Source: Thermotoga sp. Ku-13t
Lineage (GTDB): Bacteria; Thermotogota; Thermotogae; Thermotogales; DSM-5069
Length of the DNA: 64,000 bases
NCBI RefSeq assembly: GCF_011057685.1
Contig: NZ_LNFY01000001.1
Location: 744,001 to 808,000, forward strand
Direction: 5' to 3'
Shown here: positions 1-8,394 of the stretch, piece after piece
How positions within the stretch are numbered: position 1 is the first letter of the stretch
How the letters are laid out: every line of letters begins with the position of its first letter
The notes under the pieces: model-generated
What the model was told of the DNA's origin: nothing
Seen by the model: only the letters and a program-made list of their open reading frames with translations
Database searches by the model: none
Program-made: the position numbers and the translations under genes

Positions 1-227
1 ACCAAACCTCTGACAATAACACTGGATTCGATTCGAAGTTTCCCAGCCCTCTCGAACACGTCCTCCGGAACCGTTGAACGTTCCACAATTATTTGGACGA
101 AGCCCGTACCATCTCTGAACTGCAGAAAATGTATTTTACCGCTCGAGCGCAAGTTCCACACCCAGCCGCGAAGTTCTACCTGCTGACCAATGTAATTTTT
201 CAACTCCTCCACATAAACCCACTTCAT
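1..227 (-). CDS. asnS: Asparaginyl-tRNA synthetase, N-terminal part (cut by window edge)
   Basis: Only the first 75 or so codons lie in the window. The protein begins MKWVYVEELKNYIGQQVELR and continues with GWVWNLRSSGKIHFLQFRDG, the anticodon-binding OB fold of class IIb aminoacyl-tRNA synthetases. The RSSGKIHFLQ pattern is the form usually seen in bacterial AsnRS and in archaeal-type AspRS, so AsnRS is my preferred call and AspRS the alternative. The enzyme charges tRNA in the cytoplasm. The ATG at 227 has a good GGGAGG ribosome-binding site just upstream (minus strand). It is divergent from tRNA-Cys, and the catalytic domain is outside the window. Confidence 0.75.
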   Translation of the reverse strand, partial: MKWVYVEELKNYIGQQVELRGWVWNLRSSGKIHFLQFRDGTGFVQIIVERSTVPEDVFERAGKLRIESSVIVRGL

Positions 228-356
228 CGATAGACCTCCCCTGAACGTCGAAAAATTTCGAACCCGAAGGTGGTTACAATTAAAATGATACCATCTGTCT
301 GTGATCCGAATCTGTCGAACAAGAACACAACACGTTGAAGCGGGAGTACCCGAGTC

Positions 357-385
357 TTGAACATGCAAGAACGATGTGTTATAAT
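357..385 (+). promoter_or_regulatory. Sigma-A-type promoter of tRNA-Cys (and probably rtcB)
   Basis: TTGAAC at 357-362 and a perfect TATAAT at 380-385 are separated by 17 bases. Transcription would start near 392, only a few bases before the mature tRNA 5' end at 396. No other promoter is visible before rtcB. Confidence 0.85.
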
Positions 386-395
386 GCGAACGGAA

Positions 396-471
396 GGCGA
401 CGTAGCCAAGCGGTTAAGGCGGGGGTCTGCAAAATCCCTATACGTGGGTTCGAATCCCACCGTCGCCTCCA
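396..471 (+). tRNA. tRNA-Cys (anticodon GCA)
   Basis: The acceptor arm GGCGACG (396-402) pairs with CGTCGCC (461-467). The D arm, a five-pair anticodon stem with loop CTGCAAA (427-433, anticodon GCA at 429-431), and a T arm with GTTCGAAT are all present. The 3' CCA is encoded at 469-471. Confidence 0.96.
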
Positions 472-472
472 G

Positions 473-495
473 GGGAGGGGTTTCCCTCCCTTTTT
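473..495 (+). terminator. Rho-independent terminator after tRNA-Cys
   Basis: GGGAGGG (473-479) pairs with CCCTCCC (484-490) around a four-base loop, followed by five T. It lies only 26 bases before the rtcB start, so rtcB must depend on read-through unless a hidden promoter exists. Confidence 0.85.
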
Positions 496-521
496 GCTCA
501 GCCTTCCTCGGGGTGATCCTT

Positions 522-1919
522 ATGGATATCAAGCGCATCGACAAGTACATCTTCAGCATCAAGGGCAAGAACGTTGACGCCATCGTCTTCACAGATCAAG
601 AAACCATCAACGATCCGGAGTTCAGGGAAGCTCTGCAACAGATCGTGAACGTCACACACATGCCAGGGATCGTGGCCGCACTCGCGATGCCAGACATACA
701 CTGGGGTTATGGTTTCCCCATCGGCGGGGTTGGAGTCTTTGACGCAAAAAACGGAGTCATTTCGCCAGGCGGCATAGGTTTTGACATAAACTGCGGGGTC
801 AGATTGATGCTGACTTCTCTCAGCTTCGAAGAGGTTAAACCACACCTGCGCAAGCTCGTTGAGGCTATCTATGAAAGTGTACCTGTGGGCGTTGGTGCGA
901 GCGGGGCACTCAAAGTGAGTGAAAAGACGTTGCGGAAGGTGTGCATCGAGGGTGCACACTGGGCCGTCGAGAACGGCTACGGTCTGAAAGAAGACCTAGG
1001 ACGAATAGAAGACACGGGCAGACTTTCTCCAGCGAATCCGGACCATGTTTCTTCGAAAGCGTTCGAACGTGGTCTCGACGAACTGAACACGCTCGGGGCA
1101 GGTAATCACTTCATAGAGATACAGAAAGTTGAAAGGATTTACGATCCGACCGTTGCGGAGGCCTTCGGCCTGTTTGAGGGACAGGTGGCGATATCCATAC
1201 ACTGTGGGAGCAGGGGATTCGGCCATCAGATAGCGACCGACTACATACAGATCATGCGAGACAAACTTGCACAGCACAACAAAGATCTTCCGGACAAGCA
1301 ACTCATAAACGCTCCGTTCGATCATCCGATAGGCCAGCAGTACTTCAGTGCGATGAACTGTGCTGCGAACTACGCCTTTGCCAACAGGCAGATGATCGGC
1401 CATGCAGTTGGAACGATCTTTTTGAAGATTTTCCCAACGGCGCGAGTGTGGCTTCTCTACGATGTCGCACACAACATCGCGAAAGTGGAAACATACAATG
1501 GTAGACGATTGATAATACACAGGAAGGGCGCCACGAGGTCTCTGGGCCCGAACAACCCGCTGCTTCAAGTTGTTTATAAATCCATTGGACAACCCGTGCT
1601 CATTCCCGGCAGTATGGGAAGCGCCTCCTATGTGCTGGTCGGCACGAAGAAGGCCGAAGAACTATCCTACGGAAGCACGGCGCACGGTGCGGGCAGAACC
1701 TTGGGGAGAAGAGCCGCGCTGAGGAATTTGAGTTATGAGGAAGTGCTGAAAGAACTGAAGGAAAAAGGCGTAGAAGTGATGAGCAAGGGTAAGAAAACGC
1801 TTGTGGAAGAGGCGCCCGAAACTTACAAAGATGTGGATCGGGTTGTGGAAATCGTCGATCAGGTTGGACTGAGTAAAAAAGTTGCAAGGCTTATACCACT
1901 AGGTGTGGTCAAAGGATGA
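522..1919 (+). CDS. rtcB: RNA-splicing/repair ligase RtcB
   Basis: A 465-residue protein of the RtcB family, which joins RNA 2',3'-cyclic phosphate or 3'-phosphate ends to 5'-OH ends using GTP and Mn2+. Visible motifs are GGIGFDINCG, giving the metal ligands D88 and C91, GAGNHF, HCGSRGFGHQ, GSMGSASYV and STAHGAGRT, whose H388 should be the guanylylated nucleophile. The start was placed at ATG 522 after GGGGTGAT. An in-frame extension to 357 would run through tRNA-Cys and the terminator and is not credible. The stop overlaps the next start as ATGA. No archease gene is seen nearby. The position directly behind a tRNA suggests tRNA or stress RNA repair, which is inference. Confidence 0.95.
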   Translation: MDIKRIDKYIFSIKGKNVDAIVFTDQETINDPEFREALQQIVNVTHMPGIVAALAMPDIHWGYGFPIGGVGVFDAKNGVISPGGIGFDINCGVRLMLTSLSFEEVKPHLRKLVEAIYESVPVGVGASGALKVSEKTLRKVCIEGAHWAVENGYGLKEDLGRIEDTGRLSPANPDHVSSKAFERGLDELNTLGAGNHFIEIQKVERIYDPTVAEAFGLFEGQVAISIHCGSRGFGHQIATDYIQIMRDKLAQHNKDLPDKQLINAPFDHPIGQQYFSAMNCAANYAFANRQMIGHAVGTIFLKIFPTARVWLLYDVAHNIAKVETYNGRRLIIHRKGATRSLGPNNPLLQVVYKSIGQPVLIPGSMGSASYVLVGTKKAEELSYGSTAHGAGRTLGRRAALRNLSYEEVLKELKEKGVEVMSKGKKTLVEEAPETYKDVDRVVEIVDQVGLSKKVARLIPLGVVKG

Positions 1920-3280
1920 AGTTCTATCTGAACCTTGAAGGTGTCGCTTCGACTCTCTACATCCTGCTCACACAGGGTGCGATATTCACAGGCCTCGCTC
2001 TCGCCTTCGGGTTGGACGAGCTCCTGATAGGAGTCACCGCATCTTTTCCAATGATCGCCCAGGTCTTTCAGATTTTCTCCCCCGTGGTTGTGGAGAAAAT
2101 CCCAAAGCGCAGAACCTTGGTCAATCTTTTCAACTTGCTCTCGCGCTTACCATGGGCTTTGCTGATCGTCTTGCTTGCGTTCAAGGATAGAAATCCACTT
2201 TTTTTTGTTTTTGTCTTCGCCGTTTCGCAGATTTTCGGAGCACTGGCGGGAAACGCCTGGACCTCGCTGGTCAGAGATCTGATACCGGAATCGGAAAGAG
2301 GAAGGTTCTTCGGCAGGAGGAACGTCTACATCTCTTTCACTTCGCTCGTGTTCTTCTACGTCTATTCTCTTCTGATAGACAGGTTGAAAGATCCTCTGGG
2401 ATATCAGCTTTCCATAGCGATCGGTATGTTAGGAACGTTGATTTCCTTCTGGTCGATGTTCAAGGTGCCGGAAGTCCCACTGAAAAGTTCGGGTGCACGA
2501 GCGGAGGTCAGCCTCGTTTTCCAGGACAAGAATTTCATGAGACTGTGTGTCTTTTATTTCTTCTGGAACGTGGTGATCGCTTTTACCTCTCCTTTCTTCA
2601 CCTACCACCTTTTGAAGAACCTTCAGGTCCCGTTCTCGTACATAGGTTTGACTGGTGTACTCAACAGTATCACCGCGATGATCTTTTATTTCTTCTGGGG
2701 AAGACTCTCCGACAAGGTGGGACACAAATCCATTGCCGTTGCCGGAGTATTCATTGTGAGCTTTATTCCTCCCATGTGGTTTTTCATGAACACGTTTACT
2801 TACCGCTACCTCATGCTTGCGGACGCGGTGGTGTCGGCCATCGGTTGGTCTGCGATTAACCTTTCGTTCCTCACATTGCCCATGGAAGTTGCACAGAGTT
2901 CTTCGAGTGCTTACTTCGCAACCTATGCAGCCCTCGGTGGCGTTGGTGGTTTGATAGGAGCTGTCGCAGGTGGTGCAACCGCTAAGCTCCTGGCAGGGAG
3001 TCAATTTGGTTCAGACATCTTTCCCATATATGGAGTCCAGTTGATGTTCTTAGCCTCAGGAATTTTGAGAATTTTCACGTTGAAACTGCTCACCAAGGTA
3101 CGGGCGAGGAGGTACGTTCCACTCAGAACTTTGATCGCAAGTACACTCTTTCTTTCCAGAGACAACGCTCTGACAAGATCGAACGGATCGAACGCCTATG
3201 ATATTCTTAAGGTGATCAGGAAAAAACTAGAGGAATGCGAGGAGGATGAAAAACCTTGGCGCGTGAAACGATGGTGGTGA
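1916..3280 (+). CDS. MFS transporter
   Basis: A 454-residue integral membrane protein with about twelve hydrophobic segments and a charged central loop near residues 185-200. The loop after the second helix carries the conserved-type sequence VEKIPKRRTL, and a second such loop, GRLSDKVGHKS, appears near residue 260, as expected of the two six-helix halves of the major facilitator superfamily. The substrate cannot be read from the sequence. It overlaps rtcB by four bases (ATGA), so the two are translationally coupled, and its 3' end overlaps the next gene by about 25 bases. The C-terminal 60 residues are hydrophilic and charged. Confidence 0.85.
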   Translation: MKFYLNLEGVASTLYILLTQGAIFTGLALAFGLDELLIGVTASFPMIAQVFQIFSPVVVEKIPKRRTLVNLFNLLSRLPWALLIVLLAFKDRNPLFFVFVFAVSQIFGALAGNAWTSLVRDLIPESERGRFFGRRNVYISFTSLVFFYVYSLLIDRLKDPLGYQLSIAIGMLGTLISFWSMFKVPEVPLKSSGARAEVSLVFQDKNFMRLCVFYFFWNVVIAFTSPFFTYHLLKNLQVPFSYIGLTGVLNSITAMIFYFFWGRLSDKVGHKSIAVAGVFIVSFIPPMWFFMNTFTYRYLMLADAVVSAIGWSAINLSFLTLPMEVAQSSSSAYFATYAALGGVGGLIGAVAGGATAKLLAGSQFGSDIFPIYGVQLMFLASGILRIFTLKLLTKVRARRYVPLRTLIASTLFLSRDNALTRSNGSNAYDILKVIRKKLEECEEDEKPWRVKRWW

Positions 3281-3705
3281 AAGAAATCCTGCCAGATAGG
3301 ATCGTGCTGGAGAGGGACAGGACTTCTATGTGTGGAAAATGCCCGGCGCACATGATTTGCACGGGCGATGCACAGAAAGTTCAACTCGTGGTTGAGAAAA
3401 GCCATCTTGATCTCGAACCAGGGGATGTCGTTCTCGTCGAGACCCCAGCGGTCAGTGCTACCAGGATTGCGTTCGTTGTTTACACGATCCCGACTCTTCT
3501 GTTCATTGCCATGGTCATAGCGACCGTCAAACTTGCTGGAGAACTCCCTGCGTTCTTACTCGGTCTGATATCGGTAGCGGTTTATTTCTTGGCGCTCAAC
3601 ATTTACGATAGACGGTTCAGAAAAAAGTTCAAGCCGAGAATCCTCAGGATCATTGAGAAAGCAAAGCCAGAAGATCCATCAAATGACGCTTCTCTTCGGA
3701 AATGA
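3256..3705 (+). CDS. RseC/MucC-like (SoxR-reducing system) membrane protein
   Basis: A 149-residue protein whose N-terminal part has CGKCPAHMIC, the cysteine cluster typical of RseC/MucC-family proteins, followed by two hydrophobic helices near residues 70-115 and a basic C-terminus. In other bacteria the family acts in sigma-E signalling or as part of the Rnf-like SoxR-reducing system; here its role is open. TTG 3256 was chosen because GAGGAGG lies ten bases upstream; ATG 3271 is the alternative and would remove five residues. The 3' end overlaps the convergent ferritin-like gene by 56 bases. Confidence 0.7.
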   Translation: MARETMVVKEILPDRIVLERDRTSMCGKCPAHMICTGDAQKVQLVVEKSHLDLEPGDVVLVETPAVSATRIAFVVYTIPTLLFIAMVIATVKLAGELPAFLLGLISVAVYFLALNIYDRRFRKKFKPRILRIIEKAKPEDPSNDASLRK

Positions 3706-4102
3706 CCTTTTTTATCGTTTCCTTCTCCTCACCTGCGTAAGGCAGAAGTTCAGAGTAGAATATAATGCTATCCTTCTCGACTTCCACGGCAAGATGCAGA
3801 CCTTCTTTGAAATTTACCTGCTTCATCTTTGCCATGGCTGGAAATATGGACATGTTCGCATAGCTTTTCAAATAACCCGCCACTTCCTCTGAAACCCAGT
3901 TATCGATAGAAGAACTTTGCTGAGAAACCTCACCTATCAGCTTTTTGAATATTTTCTGATGTTCCCTTTCCTGCTGTGCTAGGTTCTGGAAAAGCTTTTT
4001 TGAAGATTCTTCCGTCTGTACCGCAGCAAGGTTTGTGTAGAAAGCATAGCCTTCCGCTTCGATGTTCAAAGCGATGGAGAGGAGTTCCACAAGGCTCACC
4101 AT
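3650..4102 (-). CDS. Ferritin-like/rubrerythrin-type diiron protein
   Basis: A 150-residue all-helical protein with the four-helix-bundle diiron signature: a glutamate in AEGYAFY, EREHQKI, a second glutamate helix with VEVEKDSIIFY, and EEKRHLMDL. It has no C-terminal rubredoxin domain, so it is a short rubrerythrin-like or erythrin-like protein rather than a classic rubrerythrin. Such proteins usually reduce peroxide or store iron in anaerobes. AAAGGAGG precedes the ATG. It follows korA by 16 bases on the same strand, so it is probably the last gene of that operon and may protect oxygen-sensitive iron-sulfur enzymes (inference). Confidence 0.75.
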   Translation of the reverse strand: MVSLVELLSIALNIEAEGYAFYTNLAAVQTEESSKKLFQNLAQQEREHQKIFKKLIGEVSQQSSSIDNWVSEEVAGYLKSYANMSIFPAMAKMKQVNFKEGLHLAVEVEKDSIIFYSELLPYAGEEKETIKKVISEEKRHLMDLLALLSQ

Positions 4103-4118
4103 GAGATTGATCCTCCTT

Positions 4119-5279
4119 TCAAAGTTCCTTTAATTCTAGATGAAGTTCGTTGATACCGTCCAGAATTTCTTCAGGTGTTATCAGTACACCTCCAACCTTG
4201 GTTACGAGCTTGACTTTCAGACTTTTCTTAGTCAGACTGAGCACTTCCTTGGCATACTGACCAAGGTTCATCTCGGCGAACAACACCGCCTCGACACGGC
4301 CAAGCAGTTCCTTGAGTCTCGTGGCAGGCACGGGCCATATGCTTATGGGCCTGAACAGGCCTACCTTCACTTTGCTGTTTCTCGCGATCTTCACCGCCCT
4401 GATCGCACTCCTCGCCACAGACCCATAGGCGACCACCAGAATTTCCGCATCGTCCGTCATGTACTCATCATACATGGCAATCTCATCGGCGTGCAACCTG
4501 ATCTTGTTCGACAACCTCCTCACAAGCTTGTCGCTCACTTCGAAGCTGGATTGCGGAAAACCGGATTCATCGTGAACCAACCCGGAAACGTGGAATCGGG
4601 CCTTTCCCATCTCAACCAGCGGTACCGGAGTCGGTTCGCCGAAATCTTTTTCAACGAACGGAGTGTATATTTCCTCTTCTTCGAGCTGTTCCTCCTGGAG
4701 TCTCGGCACGATGGTGATTTCCTTCTCATCCGGTAGCTCAAAAGTTTCGCGCATGTGCCCCAGTACCTCATCCATAAGGAAAATGACCGGCGTTCTGTAC
4801 TTTTCGGCGTAGTTGAAAGCCGTTATGATCAGGCGGTACGTTTCTCCGACGCTCCACGGATAAAGAGCTATGATCTCATGATCACCGTGCGTACCCCAGC
4901 GTGCCTGCATGATGTCTCCTTGCGCCGGCTGAGTGGGAAGACCTGTGGATGGACCTCCACGCATCACGTTGACGAAAACGCACGGTGTCTCGGTCATTAC
5001 GGCATAGCCTATAGCTTCCTGCATCAGGCTGAAGCCAGGCCCACTCGTGGCCGTCATGGACTTGACACCTGCAAGGGAAGCGCCGATAATTGCCGCAGCG
5101 CTGGCTATTTCATCTTCCATCTGTATGAAAACACCTCCAACCTTTGGAAGCTCCCGCGCCATGACCTCAGCGATCTCGGATGAAGGAGTGATTGGATAGC
5201 CAGCATAGAAACGACAACCTGCCCTTATGGCACCCAGCGCACACGCTTCGTTTCCCTGCATCAGGACTCGTTCAGCCAT
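4119..5279 (-). CDS. korA: 2-oxoacid:ferredoxin oxidoreductase, alpha subunit (KorA-like)
   Basis: A 386-residue protein. The N-terminal domain has GYPITPSSE at residues 27-35, and MTATSGPGFSLMQEAIGYA and GGPSTGLPTQPAQGD follow, as in the alpha subunit of 2-oxoglutarate or branched-chain 2-oxoacid:ferredoxin oxidoreductases. The C-terminal third (ILVVAYGSVARSA, VGLFRPISIWPVP) is domain II. In the complete enzyme this subunit works with a TPP-binding beta subunit and a gamma subunit to make acyl-CoA, CO2 and reduced ferredoxin. Neither partner is present here: the next gene downstream is the ferritin-like protein. ATG 5279 follows GGGGAGTG and overlaps the ferredoxin stop by eight bases. The 2-oxoacid specificity is not certain. 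Confidence 0.88.
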   Translation of the reverse strand: MAERVLMQGNEACALGAIRAGCRFYAGYPITPSSEIAEVMARELPKVGGVFIQMEDEIASAAAIIGASLAGVKSMTATSGPGFSLMQEAIGYAVMTETPCVFVNVMRGGPSTGLPTQPAQGDIMQARWGTHGDHEIIALYPWSVGETYRLIITAFNYAEKYRTPVIFLMDEVLGHMRETFELPDEKEITIVPRLQEEQLEEEEIYTPFVEKDFGEPTPVPLVEMGKARFHVSGLVHDESGFPQSSFEVSDKLVRRLSNKIRLHADEIAMYDEYMTDDAEILVVAYGSVARSAIRAVKIARNSKVKVGLFRPISIWPVPATRLKELLGRVEAVLFAEMNLGQYAKEVLSLTKKSLKVKLVTKVGGVLITPEEILDGINELHLELKEL

Positions 5280-5499
5280 TTTCAACACTCCCCTGAGCTG
5301 TCTCAAATTGTTTGACTGCTATGGCAAAATCGGGGCAGAGGTTTTCACACATCAAGCATCCTATGCACTTATTTCGATCCGCAACGATTGGCCTGAACAG
5401 CTCACCTTTGGAAAGAGCACCGGTTGGACAGAACGCGTAACAGATCCCACACCTCTTGCACCACTCGTAATTGATGTATATATCGTACTGCTTTTTCAC
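5272..5499 (-). CDS. korD: 2[4Fe-4S] ferredoxin, KorD-type delta subunit
   Basis: A 75-residue protein with two CX2CX2CX3CP clusters: C14, C17, C20, C24 and C45, C48, C51, C55. This binds two [4Fe-4S] centres. Its overlap with korA and its length match the delta (ferredoxin-like) subunit of KOR/VOR enzymes, which passes electrons to free ferredoxin. The GTG start at 5499 has GGAGG nine bases upstream. It sits between the oadB-type gene and korA in one operon. Confidence 0.85.
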   Translation of the reverse strand: MKKQYDIYINYEWCKRCGICYAFCPTGALSKGELFRPIVADRNKCIGCLMCENLCPDFAIAVKQFETAQGSVENG

Positions 5500-5512
5500 A
5501 GCACACGCCTCC

Positions 5513-6631
5513 TCACTTGAGCAACGTCAAAAAGACACCTGCGGCAACCGCTGAACCGATCACTCCTGCCACATTCGGACTCATCGCGTGCATAAGTATG
5601 AAGTTCGTCGGATCGGCCTCGCTCGCAAGCTTCTGTGCCACCCTTGCAGAGTCTGGGACCGCCGACACGCCCGCTGCGCCGATCAACGGGTTGATCTTCT
5701 CCTTCAAGAAGAGATTCATGAACTTGGCGAACAGAATCCCACCTGAGAGAGAACAGACAAAGGCAAAGGCTCCGAAGCCGAATATCTTCAGACTCTCCGG
5801 TTTGAGGAACACATCCGCACGTGCTGAAGCCCCAACGCACACCATGAGTATGATCGTTACGGTGTCGAGAATGAACCTGCTGGCGGCTTCCACAAGTCTT
5901 TTGACGTTCCCAACTTCTCTCAGAAGATTACCGAGCATCAACATGCCCACAAGCGGTAACGACTGAGGTACCAAGGTGGCCGAAACGACCGTGACCAGAA
6001 TGGGAAACATGATCCTTTCGAGCTTTGAAACTTTTCTCGGTGGTCCCATTCTAATCATTCGTTCCTTCTTCGTGGTCAACAATTTGGAAACCGGGGGTTG
6101 CAAGATGGGGATCAACGCTATGTAAGAGTAAGCAGCTATGGCTACTGCCGGGAGTATTTCCGGAGAAAAACGGCTCGCGATGTAAATCGTGGTGGGGCCG
6201 TCCGCGCCTCCGATCACACCTATAGTCGCGGCCTGTTTCAACGTGAACCCCATCGTCCGTGCGAGCATGAAGGCGGTGAATATTCCTATCTGTGCTGCTC
6301 CCCCAAGGAAGATCGTTATGGGGTAAGAAAGCATGAAAGAGAAATCCGTGAGGGCACCTATCCCTAAGAATATTAACGGAGGATAAATACCTTTGATCAC
6401 ACCGTAACTCAGATACCACAGAAGACCACCCTCATCCAGAATCTTGGTGAGCTGGGGTGGAATGTTTCCAAGTACTATGCCGAAAGCTATTGGTACCAGC
6501 AGCAAAGGCTCAGCGTCCTTTTTCACGGCAACGTAGAGCAGAGCGGCAGCCACGCCGAACATTATAAGGTTTCCAACCGTGAAATGTGAAAAGGCCGTTT
6601 GTTGCAACATTTGCAGAATACCTTGTAACAT
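5513..6631 (-). CDS. oadB: Na+-pumping decarboxylase beta subunit (OadB/GcdB family)
   Basis: A 372-residue, very hydrophobic protein with about ten membrane segments. GVIGGADGPTTIYIASRF and the C-terminal SAVPDSARVAQ and HAMSPNVAGVIGSA are hallmark motifs of the beta subunit that moves Na+ across the membrane when biotin-bound carboxyl is decarboxylated (oxaloacetate, methylmalonyl-CoA or glutaconyl-CoA decarboxylase). The alpha carboxyltransferase, gamma subunit and biotin carrier are absent from this window, so the substrate cannot be told. GGGAGG precedes the ATG. It lies 27 bases behind hutU and 13 bases before the ferredoxin gene. Confidence 0.9.
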   Translation of the reverse strand: MLQGILQMLQQTAFSHFTVGNLIMFGVAAALLYVAVKKDAEPLLLVPIAFGIVLGNIPPQLTKILDEGGLLWYLSYGVIKGIYPPLIFLGIGALTDFSFMLSYPITIFLGGAAQIGIFTAFMLARTMGFTLKQAATIGVIGGADGPTTIYIASRFSPEILPAVAIAAYSYIALIPILQPPVSKLLTTKKERMIRMGPPRKVSKLERIMFPILVTVVSATLVPQSLPLVGMLMLGNLLREVGNVKRLVEAASRFILDTVTIILMVCVGASARADVFLKPESLKIFGFGAFAFVCSLSGGILFAKFMNLFLKEKINPLIGAAGVSAVPDSARVAQKLASEADPTNFILMHAMSPNVAGVIGSAVAAGVFLTLLK

Positions 6632-6658
6632 CGCACAGACCTCCCAGGCTCTATAGTT

Positions 6659-8323
6659 TCATTCCATCATTGGATACCTTAAGCCTTTTTTCTTTGCCGT
6701 TTCCAAGGCGATCTCGTAACCTGCATCGAGATGCCTTATAACCCCGATACCCGAATCGTTCGTGAGCACTCTCTCAAGCTTCTGGCGCGCCAGATCGGTG
6801 CCATCGGCAACGATCACCATGCCCGCATGGATCGAATAGCCTATTCCAACTCCACCACCGTGGTGAACACTCACCCACGTGGCTCCGCTGGCGGTGTTAA
6901 GCAAGGCGTTCAGGATGGGCCAATCGGCGATCGCATCGCTGCCATCTTTCATCGCTTCTGTTTCGCGGTATGGTGACGCCACAGAACCTGTATCGTGGTG
7001 GTCTCTACCTATCACGATGGGAGCCTTGAGTTCTCCCTTCTTCACCATCTCGTTCATGGCGAGTCCCATGAGTGTCCTCTGACCCTGACCGAGCCAGCAT
7101 ATCCTTGCCGGAAGTCCCTGACATTTGACTTTCTTCTCGGCCATCTCTATCCACTTGCGCAGGTGTTCATCCTCCGGGAACAGCTCAAGAACTTTCCTGT
7201 CGGTAGCGTAGATATCCTGAGGATCACCAGAAAGGGCAACCCACCTGAAAGGACCGCTACCTTGCGCAAAGAGATCCCTTATGTACTCTGGAACATAGCC
7301 CGGTATTTCGAAAGCATCTTTGACCCCATGCTCGTAAGCGAGCCTTCTGATGTTGTTCCCATATTCGAAGACTTTCGCACCCTGCATCTTCATCTCCAGG
7401 ATCGCGTTCACGTGTTCGACCACCGATTCATAGACTCTCTCGAGATATTCCTGCGGATTCTTCCTCCTCAGCTCCGCAGCTTCTTCGACACTCAAACCCT
7501 TGGGGATGTAACCGTTCAGCGGATCGTGTGCCGCCGTCTGGTCGGTCACGACGTCTGGGATGATCCCCATCTTCACGAGTTTTGGATGAACCTCCGCCGC
7601 GTTCGCGAGTAATGCGACGGAGAGCGGTTTACCGGCCTTGATCGCCTCTTTGACGAGCCTCAAAGCTTCGTCGAGATCGTCCGTCCAGGTATCGAGGTAT
7701 CCAGTATTCAATCTTCTATCTATCATTCTCTTGTCAACCTCGACCGCGAGCACAACACCATCGTTCATAGTCACAGCCAGTGGTTGCGCACCACCCATCT
7801 CACCGAGTCCTGCCGTCAAAACGAACCTTCCTTTGAGCGTTCCATTGAAGTACTTTTTGGCCACCGCGTAGAAAGTCTCGTAAGTACCCTGCAGTATTCC
7901 CTGCGTTCCGATGTAGATCCAGCTACCAGCCGTCATCTGTCCGTACATTATCAATCCGCGCTCTTCGAGTTCTCTGAAATATTCCCACGTGGCCCATTTC
8001 GGCACGAGGAGTGAGTTGGCTATCAGAACCCTCGGTGCCCACTCGTGCGTTTTGAAAACGGCTACCGGCTTTCCACTCTGAACCAGCAACGTTTCATCGT
8101 TCTCGAGTTTCTTCAAAGTTTCCACTATTTTGTAAAAACATTCCCAGTTGCGCGCAGCCTTTCCTGTTCCGCCGTAAACGATCAAATTCGCTGGATCCTT
8201 CGCCACTTCCGGGTCAAGGTTGTTCATCAACATACGCATGGCTGCCTCTGTTTGCCAGCTTTTACACGTCAAGGTTGTGCCCCTCGGTGCTCTGATGACG
8301 GTCCCTTTCGAAATAGTCTCCAT
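6659..8323 (-). CDS. hutU: Urocanate hydratase
   Basis: A 554-residue protein, the usual length for urocanase, which adds water to urocanate to give 4-imidazolone-5-propanoate using tightly bound NAD+ as an electrophile. Family stretches include [58 protein letters not shown] and [17 protein letters not shown], and the C-terminal [15 protein letters not shown]. The cysteine in ARICWLG matches the active-site cysteine region. ATG 8323 was preferred to TTG 8332 because the GGAGG site would touch the TTG. It leads the operon to oadB, ferredoxin and korA. hutH, hutI and the glutamate-forming step are not here. Confidence 0.93.
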   Translation of the reverse strand: METISKGTVIRAPRGTTLTCKSWQTEAAMRMLMNNLDPEVAKDPANLIVYGGTGKAARNWECFYKIVETLKKLENDETLLVQSGKPVAVFKTHEWAPRVLIANSLLVPKWATWEYFRELEERGLIMYGQMTAGSWIYIGTQGILQGTYETFYAVAKKYFNGTLKGRFVLTAGLGEMGGAQPLAVTMNDGVVLAVEVDKRMIDRRLNTGYLDTWTDDLDEALRLVKEAIKAGKPLSVALLANAAEVHPKLVKMGIIPDVVTDQTAAHDPLNGYIPKGLSVEEAAELRRKNPQEYLERVYESVVEHVNAILEMKMQGAKVFEYGNNIRRLAYEHGVKDAFEIPGYVPEYIRDLFAQGSGPFRWVALSGDPQDIYATDRKVLELFPEDEHLRKWIEMAEKKVKCQGLPARICWLGQGQRTLMGLAMNEMVKKGELKAPIVIGRDHHDTGSVASPYRETEAMKDGSDAIADWPILNALLNTASGATWVSVHHGGGVGIGYSIHAGMVIVADGTDLARQKLERVLTNDSGIGVIRHLDAGYEIALETAKKKGLRYPMME

Positions 8324-8348
8324 CTTTGTCAACCTCCTTCACTTTCGT

Positions 8349-8377
8349 ATTGTATCATTTAGGTTGATGCGGCTCAA
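8349..8377 (-). promoter_or_regulatory. Promoter of the hutU operon
   Basis: On the minus strand TTGAGC (8377-8372) and TACAAT (8354-8349) are 17 bases apart, about 26 bases upstream of the hutU start. A plausible plus-strand promoter for fumA, TTGTCA (8326-8331) and TATTGT (8348-8353) with 16-base spacing, overlaps it, so the two divergent operons may compete for polymerase. Confidence 0.75.
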
Positions 8378-8394
8378 AACAGAGGTGAACGTGG

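Noticed and set aside
357-521. In-frame upstream extension of rtcB
   Set aside because: It would translate through the tRNA-Cys gene and its terminator; family length and GGGGTGAT support ATG 522.
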